This document shows, piece by piece, positions 60,383 through 64,000 of a DNA stretch of 64,000 nucleotides. The stretch's first letter is position 1; the number at the start of each line of letters is the position of its first letter. Made by a program: the position numbers and the translations under genes. The notes under the pieces are model-generated. The model did not search any database. It was not told where the DNA came from and worked only from the letters and a program-made list of their open reading frames with translations. Origin of the DNA: Methylophilaceae bacterium (GTDB lineage: Bacteria > Pseudomonadota > Gammaproteobacteria > Burkholderiales > Methylophilaceae); assembly GCA_026419515.1 (NCBI GenBank), contig JANZZG010000008.1, positions 1 through 64,000 of the forward strand. Direction: 5' to 3'.

Positions 60383-62260
60383 TTACTGGGTCTTGCTTGC
60401 CAGCAGTTCCCGATTGATCTTGATGCTGGCTTTACTACGCAATCCGTTCATGAAGGCAGCAAGGTATTCCGCTCCAAGCTCTGCGACGTAATCCTCACGA
60501 GCCCTTTTCAGCGCATCCGCATCCAGGTCCTGCAATCCATCTTCCACCGCACTCAACCGAACCAGCACATGACTACCATCCGCCGCGGATACGCTCCCAT
60601 AGGTGGGTAACCGGCGAGCATCCATACGAAAAGCCTGCGCGACCACCTGCTCGGTCAGCCCTTGCGGGTTGGCGCGATCCGCCATGACGGGCGTGGTCCA
60701 TTCCAGCTTCACCGCCTCTCCTTTTTTCAACGCTTCCAGCGTCTTTTCGCCCTGCTGCTGTGCAAGCTTGATTGCCTGCGCACGCTTGAGCTTGTCTTCG
60801 ATCGTGGCGCGTACAGTTTCAAACGGCTTGATGCTGGACGGTCTGTAGTCAGTGACACGTGCGGCCGCCAGAGTATTGGGCGAAATCTCCACCGCCTCGG
60901 TATTGCGCTTATCCTTGAGCACCTCGGTTGAAAACACCGCTGCAGCCAATTTGTCGTTCCTGAAAAATTTGGCGATATCCTGCCTCGACACCCAGTCGGT
61001 CTTCTGGACCTGCAATCCATGTGCCTGGGCCGCCGGCTCGAGACTACTGGATTGCTCATAGACGGTGTTGCTGAATGTTTCGGCTGCCTCGGCGAATTTG
61101 GCAAGAGCCTTTTGATACATCAGCTCGGCGCGGATTTGCGGCCGTAGCGTCTCAAAAGTCTGGCCGCCTCCTTTGACTTCCGTCACTTGGATGATGTGGT
61201 AACCGAATTCGGTCTCGACCAGATCGCTGATGCTGCCAGGCGTCATTGCAAACACCGCGTCTTCAAACGGTTTGACCATCAAGCCACGCTTGATGGGGCC
61301 CAAATCACCCCCTTTGTCCGCCGAACCCGGATCCTGCGAATATTTCTTGGCCAAAGCCGCAAAGTTTTCGGGGGACTTCCTGACTTCAGCCAACACCGCC
61401 TCGGCTTTTTTTCGTGCCACCGCCTTGTCATTGCCGTAGGTAATCAGGATATGGCGGGCATGGCGTTCCTCGTCCTCTTGGAATTTACTGGCGTTTTCTT
61501 CATAAAACTTCCTTGCCTCCTCGTCACTCACCTGCATGGAAGGGATGAGATTGTTGACGGAAAAGACCAAAAACTCCAGCTTGACTTGTTCTGGGACGCG
61601 GAACTCATCCGGATGCTGGTCGTAGTAAGCCTTCGATTCTTCTGGTTTGATTTGGGTCTGTGCCAGATAATCCTCGGGGCGCAACGCAAACACACTGATC
61701 TCACGTCGCTGGTAGTGCGATCGCAAGGCCACGTCTGCGACGGCATGCGGGACGAAAGCAAGCCCGGCGATCCCATTCTGCACCTGCTGAATCAAAAGCT
61801 CTTCGCGCATCCTCGCCTCAAACTGGCTTGGGGTGAGCCCATTTGCCATCAACACTTGGTCATACACCTCTTGAGAAAAGCGACCATTCTTTTGAAACTC
61901 TGGCATGGACACCACAAACTTGGCGAGCTGATCGTCGGAAATGGCGTAACCGCCGCGTTTCGCCTCGGCTGCCAGAAGACGCGTGTTGATCAACCGTTCG
62001 AGCACTGCACTGCGTAATTCGGGCGTGTCCATCGCATTGGGCGCGCTATTTCCTTTCATCAGGCTATCGCGCCATTCTTGCAAAGACCGGGCGAACTGCT
62101 GCGCCGTAATCGATTGGCCGTCCACTTTGGCCACGGCGACATTCGATCCCGCCTCCCGTAGGTAGGAATCAATCCCCCACAACGCAAACGGAACCGTGAT
62201 CAATGCCAGAATCAGCTTTGCAATCCAGCTTTGCGAGCGCTCGCGAATGGTTTCTAACAT
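60383..62260 (-). CDS. ppiD: Periplasmic folding chaperone PpiD (SurA-like, parvulin domain)
   Basis: 625 aa from [12 protein letters not shown], with AAGGATCACC before it. One N-terminal membrane helix (about 13-32), a SurA_N-like chaperone region, a parvulin domain ([28 protein letters not shown] to [16 protein letters not shown] and [15 protein letters not shown]), and a long C-terminal part. Anchored in the inner membrane, it assists outer-membrane protein folding near SecYEG. Confidence 0.94.
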   Translation of the reverse strand: MLETIRERSQSWIAKLILALITVPFALWGIDSYLREAGSNVAVAKVDGQSITAQQFARSLQEWRDSLMKGNSAPNAMDTPELRSAVLERLINTRLLAAEAKRGGYAISDDQLAKFVVSMPEFQKNGRFSQEVYDQVLMANGLTPSQFEARMREELLIQQVQNGIAGLAFVPHAVADVALRSHYQRREISVFALRPEDYLAQTQIKPEESKAYYDQHPDEFRVPEQVKLEFLVFSVNNLIPSMQVSDEEARKFYEENASKFQEDEERHARHILITYGNDKAVARKKAEAVLAEVRKSPENFAALAKKYSQDPGSADKGGDLGPIKRGLMVKPFEDAVFAMTPGSISDLVETEFGYHIIQVTEVKGGGQTFETLRPQIRAELMYQKALAKFAEAAETFSNTVYEQSSSLEPAAQAHGLQVQKTDWVSRQDIAKFFRNDKLAAAVFSTEVLKDKRNTEAVEISPNTLAAARVTDYRPSSIKPFETVRATIEDKLKRAQAIKLAQQQGEKTLEALKKGEAVKLEWTTPVMADRANPQGLTEQVVAQAFRMDARRLPTYGSVSAADGSHVLVRLSAVEDGLQDLDADALKRAREDYVAELGAEYLAAFMNGLRSKASIKINRELLASKTQ

Positions 62261-62351
62261 GGTGATCCTTTGCGCATGTCTAAACAAAGATTATGACATA
62301 CAACTCACGACGGCTTTCGGCCGCAGCGTGTTTCTTCCATCTCACAAACAA

Positions 62352-62375
62352 AAAGGGCACAATCCTGTGCCCTTT
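62352..62375 (-). terminator. Rho-independent terminator after the hupB-tRNA transcript
   Basis: Perfect 10-bp stem (AAAGGGCACA / TGTGCCCTTT) with a 4-base loop, followed on the minus strand by TTTTTGTTTG. It lies about 40 bases past tRNA-Asp and before ppiD, so it ends the tRNA transcript. Confidence 0.88.
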
Positions 62376-62416
62376 GGGTTCGCTTGTAAGCAAATCAAAT
62401 CCGGACCAGAGCTACT

Positions 62417-62493
62417 TGGCGGAGTGGACGGGACTCGAACCCGCGACCCCCGGCGTGACAGGCCGGTATTCTAACCGACTGAACTACCACTCC
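62417..62493 (-). tRNA. tRNA-Asp (anticodon GTC)
   Basis: 77 nt with encoded CCA. The acceptor stem is GGAGTGG / CCACTCC with discriminator G; the anticodon loop reads CTGTCAC (GTC), and the T loop is GGTTCGAGTCC. It follows tRNA-Val by 14 bases. Confidence 0.96.
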
Positions 62494-62507
62494 GTATGAC
62501 GCAGTGT

Positions 62508-62583
62508 TGGTGGGTGCTGACGGGATCGAACCGCCGACATTCGCCTTGTAAGGGCGACGCTCTACCAGCTGAGCTAAGCACCC
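62508..62583 (-). tRNA. tRNA-Val (anticodon TAC)
   Basis: 76 nt with encoded CCA. The acceptor stem is GGGTGCT / AGCACCC with discriminator A; the anticodon loop reads CTTACAA (TAC), D loop AGCTCAGCTGGTAGAGC and T loop GGTTCGATCCC. It begins 27 bases after the hupB stop with no evident promoter, so co-transcription with hupB is likely. Confidence 0.96.
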
Positions 62584-62610
62584 TCTCTGGCGACGACGCA
62601 ATTTGACCTG

Positions 62611-62883
62611 TTAGTTTACAGCATCCTTGAGTGCCTTGCCAGCCCTGAACTTCGGGGAATTCGCAGCCTTGATCTTGATGGTTTCACCAGTGCGTGGATT
62701 ACGGCCATTGCGTGCTGCACGCTTGCCGACGTAAAAGGTACCGAAGCCAATCAAAGTCACCGTTTCGCCTTTCTTGAGCGCTTTTGCGATGGCAGAAGTG
62801 GCAGCATCCAGAGCACGACCCGCAGAAGCCTTGGATACCCCGGCGCCCTTGGCAATTTGTTCGATGAGTTCAGACTTGTTCAC
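62611..62883 (-). CDS. hupB: DNA-binding protein HU
   Basis: 90 aa from GTG, with AAGGGGATTACAC before it. The HU pattern is complete: [54 protein letters not shown] (DNA-binding arm) and [13 protein letters not shown] six-codon longer start is possible but lacks a binding site. Confidence 0.96.
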   Translation of the reverse strand: MNKSELIEQIAKGAGVSKASAGRALDAATSAIAKALKKGETVTLIGFGTFYVGKRAARNGRNPRTGETIKIKAANSPKFRAGKALKDAVN

Positions 62884-62944
62884 GTGTAATCCCCTTTCCA
62901 CAATGTTTGAGTGATAGACAGGTAGTCGTTCCCCTGCAGACCGC

Positions 62945-62974
62945 TTTATAGCAAGCGGGAAAAGCCCGTGTCAA
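62945..62974 (-). promoter_or_regulatory. Strong sigma-70 promoter for hupB
   Basis: On the minus strand: TTGACA (62969-62974), 18-base spacer, TATAAA (62945-62950). The start would be near 62938 with a leader of about 55 bases. Two small inverted repeats overlap it: CCGCTT/AAGCGG (62941-62958) over the -10 and CGGG/CCCG (62956-62968) in the spacer. Confidence 0.78.
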
Positions 62975-63022
62975 GCCTTTTGAGCAATGCAGGGCATGCG
63001 CGGAAACGGGCAGGAAACGTGC

Positions 63023-64000
63023 CTAGTGTGTCGTCATCGCAGCCGGCTCTCCCTGATTCTCAGGAATTGCCACCGGCAGGGTTTGCGCATTCTCTTCAAC
63101 GGGCTGGGGAACACGTTCCAGAGCGATTTCGAACACCTCGTCGATCCACTTGACCGGGCGGATGTCCAGGTGGCTTTTGACATTGTCTGGAATTTCCACC
63201 AAATCCTTGACATTTTGGGTTGGAATCAACACGGTCTTGATGCCGCCGCGGTGTGCCGCCAAAAGTTTTTCCTTCAAGCCGCCGATGGGAAGCACCTCGC
63301 CGCGCAGCGTGATTTCCCCGGTCATCGCCACATCGGCGCGCACCGGGATGTTTGCCAGCACCGAAACCAATGCAGTACAAATCGCAATGCCGGCGGAAGG
63401 GCCATCCTTGGGAGTCGCGCCTTCAGGCAAATGGATATGGATGTCGGTCTTTTCGTAAAAATCGGTCGGAATACCGAGCAGCCTGGAGCGCGCCCGCACC
63501 ACTGACATGGCCGCCTGGATGGACTCCTGCATCACCTCGCCCAGCTTGCCGGTGGTAATGGTCTTCCCCTTACCCGGCATGGTGACGGCTTCGACCGTCA
63601 ACAGCTCACCTCCGAATTCGGTCCACGCCAACCCCGTCACTTGCCCAACCTGATTTTCCTTTTGGGCGAGACCGAACTCATACCGGCGCACCCCCAAATA
63701 TTTTTCCAGGTTGCGAGGGCTGATGGTGACACGACGCGTCCCCGCTTTTTTGCCGGTCAGCAGTTCCTTGACCACTTTACGGCAGATCTTGGAAATTTCG
63801 CGCTCCAAACCACGCACCCCCGCTTCACGGGTGTAATAGCGCACGATGTCACGTATCGCCGCCTCGGAGATCGCGATTTCCGACGGCCGGAGACCATGCG
63901 TCTTCAACGACTTGGGAATCAGGTGGTTGATGGCGATATTGACTTTTTCGTCTTCCGTATAGCCCGCCAGCCGGATGATTTCCATGCGGTCCAGTAGCGG
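63023..64000 (-). CDS. lon: Lon protease, C-terminal part (start lies outside the window)
   Basis: About 326 C-terminal residues; the frame is open to the window edge (PLLDRMEII...). It includes the end of the AAA+ module ([28 protein letters not shown]) and the whole proteolytic domain with the catalytic Ser in [11 protein letters not shown] and the Lys in [15 protein letters not shown]. It is an ATP-dependent protease; the lon-hupB-ppiD order is common in proteobacteria. Confidence 0.97.
   Translation of the reverse strand, partial: PLLDRMEIIRLAGYTEDEKVNIAINHLIPKSLKTHGLRPSEIAISEAAIRDIVRYYTREAGVRGLEREISKICRKVVKELLTGKKAGTRRVTISPRNLEKYLGVRRYEFGLAQKENQVGQVTGLAWTEFGGELLTVEAVTMPGKGKTITTGKLGEVMQESIQAAMSVVRARSRLLGIPTDFYEKTDIHIHLPEGATPKDGPSAGIAICTALVSVLANIPVRADVAMTGEITLRGEVLPIGGLKEKLLAAHRGGIKTVLIPTQNVKDLVEIPDNVKSHLDIRPVKWIDEVFEIALERVPQPVEENAQTLPVAIPENQGEPAAMTTH

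Noticed and set aside
62395-62601. 68-aa frame covering both tRNA genes
   Set aside because: tRNA sequence read as protein, a common false call.

Overview
The window is a GC-rich (roughly 60% by eye), gene-dense stretch of a Gram-negative chromosome. The gene content points to Betaproteobacteria: hfq-hflX-hflK-hflC-DUF2065-hisZ-purA in one operon, lon-hupB-tRNA-Val-tRNA-Asp-ppiD, and ubiG-gph. Outer-membrane efflux lipoproteins, OmpA, YnbE and MltD confirm an outer membrane. I see no insertion sequence, prophage, CRISPR array or rRNA. I do not assign a genus.

Layout. 1-327: the end of an EAL (c-di-GMP phosphodiesterase) protein. 336-3061 (-): a TolC-family lipoprotein and a Tat-exported multicopper oxidase, probably a copper-resistance pair. 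3224-13190 (-): a long, tightly coupled run reading dsbB, cysM, ydbH-ynbE-ydbL, a 3'-5' exonuclease, rlmD, then a peptide-ABC-like operon (binding protein, VOC protein, L,D-transpeptidase, two permeases). 13238-15138 (+): a DedA protein and a chemoreceptor with almost no periplasmic domain. 15151-21175 (-): an AddA/AddB-like helicase-nuclease pair. 21233-24595: greB, a Ser/Thr kinase fused to a cyclic-nucleotide-binding domain, a small hypothetical gene and a secreted beta-propeller. 24630-31309: tpiA, an MFS transporter, and a MacAB-type tripartite efflux operon. 31350-37030: rlmJ, queD, and the dTDP-rhamnose genes rmlB-A-C-D coupled to dnaQ. 36317-40629: the dnaQ-rnhA-yafS-gloB-mltD neighbourhood also known from E. 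coli. 40637-44105 (+): a second peptide-ABC operon without ATPase genes. 44143-46801 (-): mtaD-ubiG-gph. 46878-48064: ompA with its own promoter and terminator. 48053-57439 (-): hfq-hflX-hflK-hflC-DUF2065-hisZ-purA, continuing through overlapping stop/start codons into four genes of tetrahydromethanopterin/methanofuran type: a DmrB-like flavoprotein, a DHPS-related protein, DUF447 and MfnB. 57583-60371: a beta-CASP metallo-beta-lactamase protein and gltX. 60383-64000 (-): ppiD, two tRNAs, hupB and the 3' part of lon.

Findings most worth following: the archaeal-type C1-cofactor gene set fused to the hfq-purA operon; the binding protein/VOC/signal-less L,D-transpeptidase/permease operon; two peptide-transporter operons that both lack ATPases; a shortened YdbH in an otherwise intact ydbH-ynbE-ydbL set; and the kinase-CNB fusion. 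Functions come from motif recognition and gene order only. No database search was possible.
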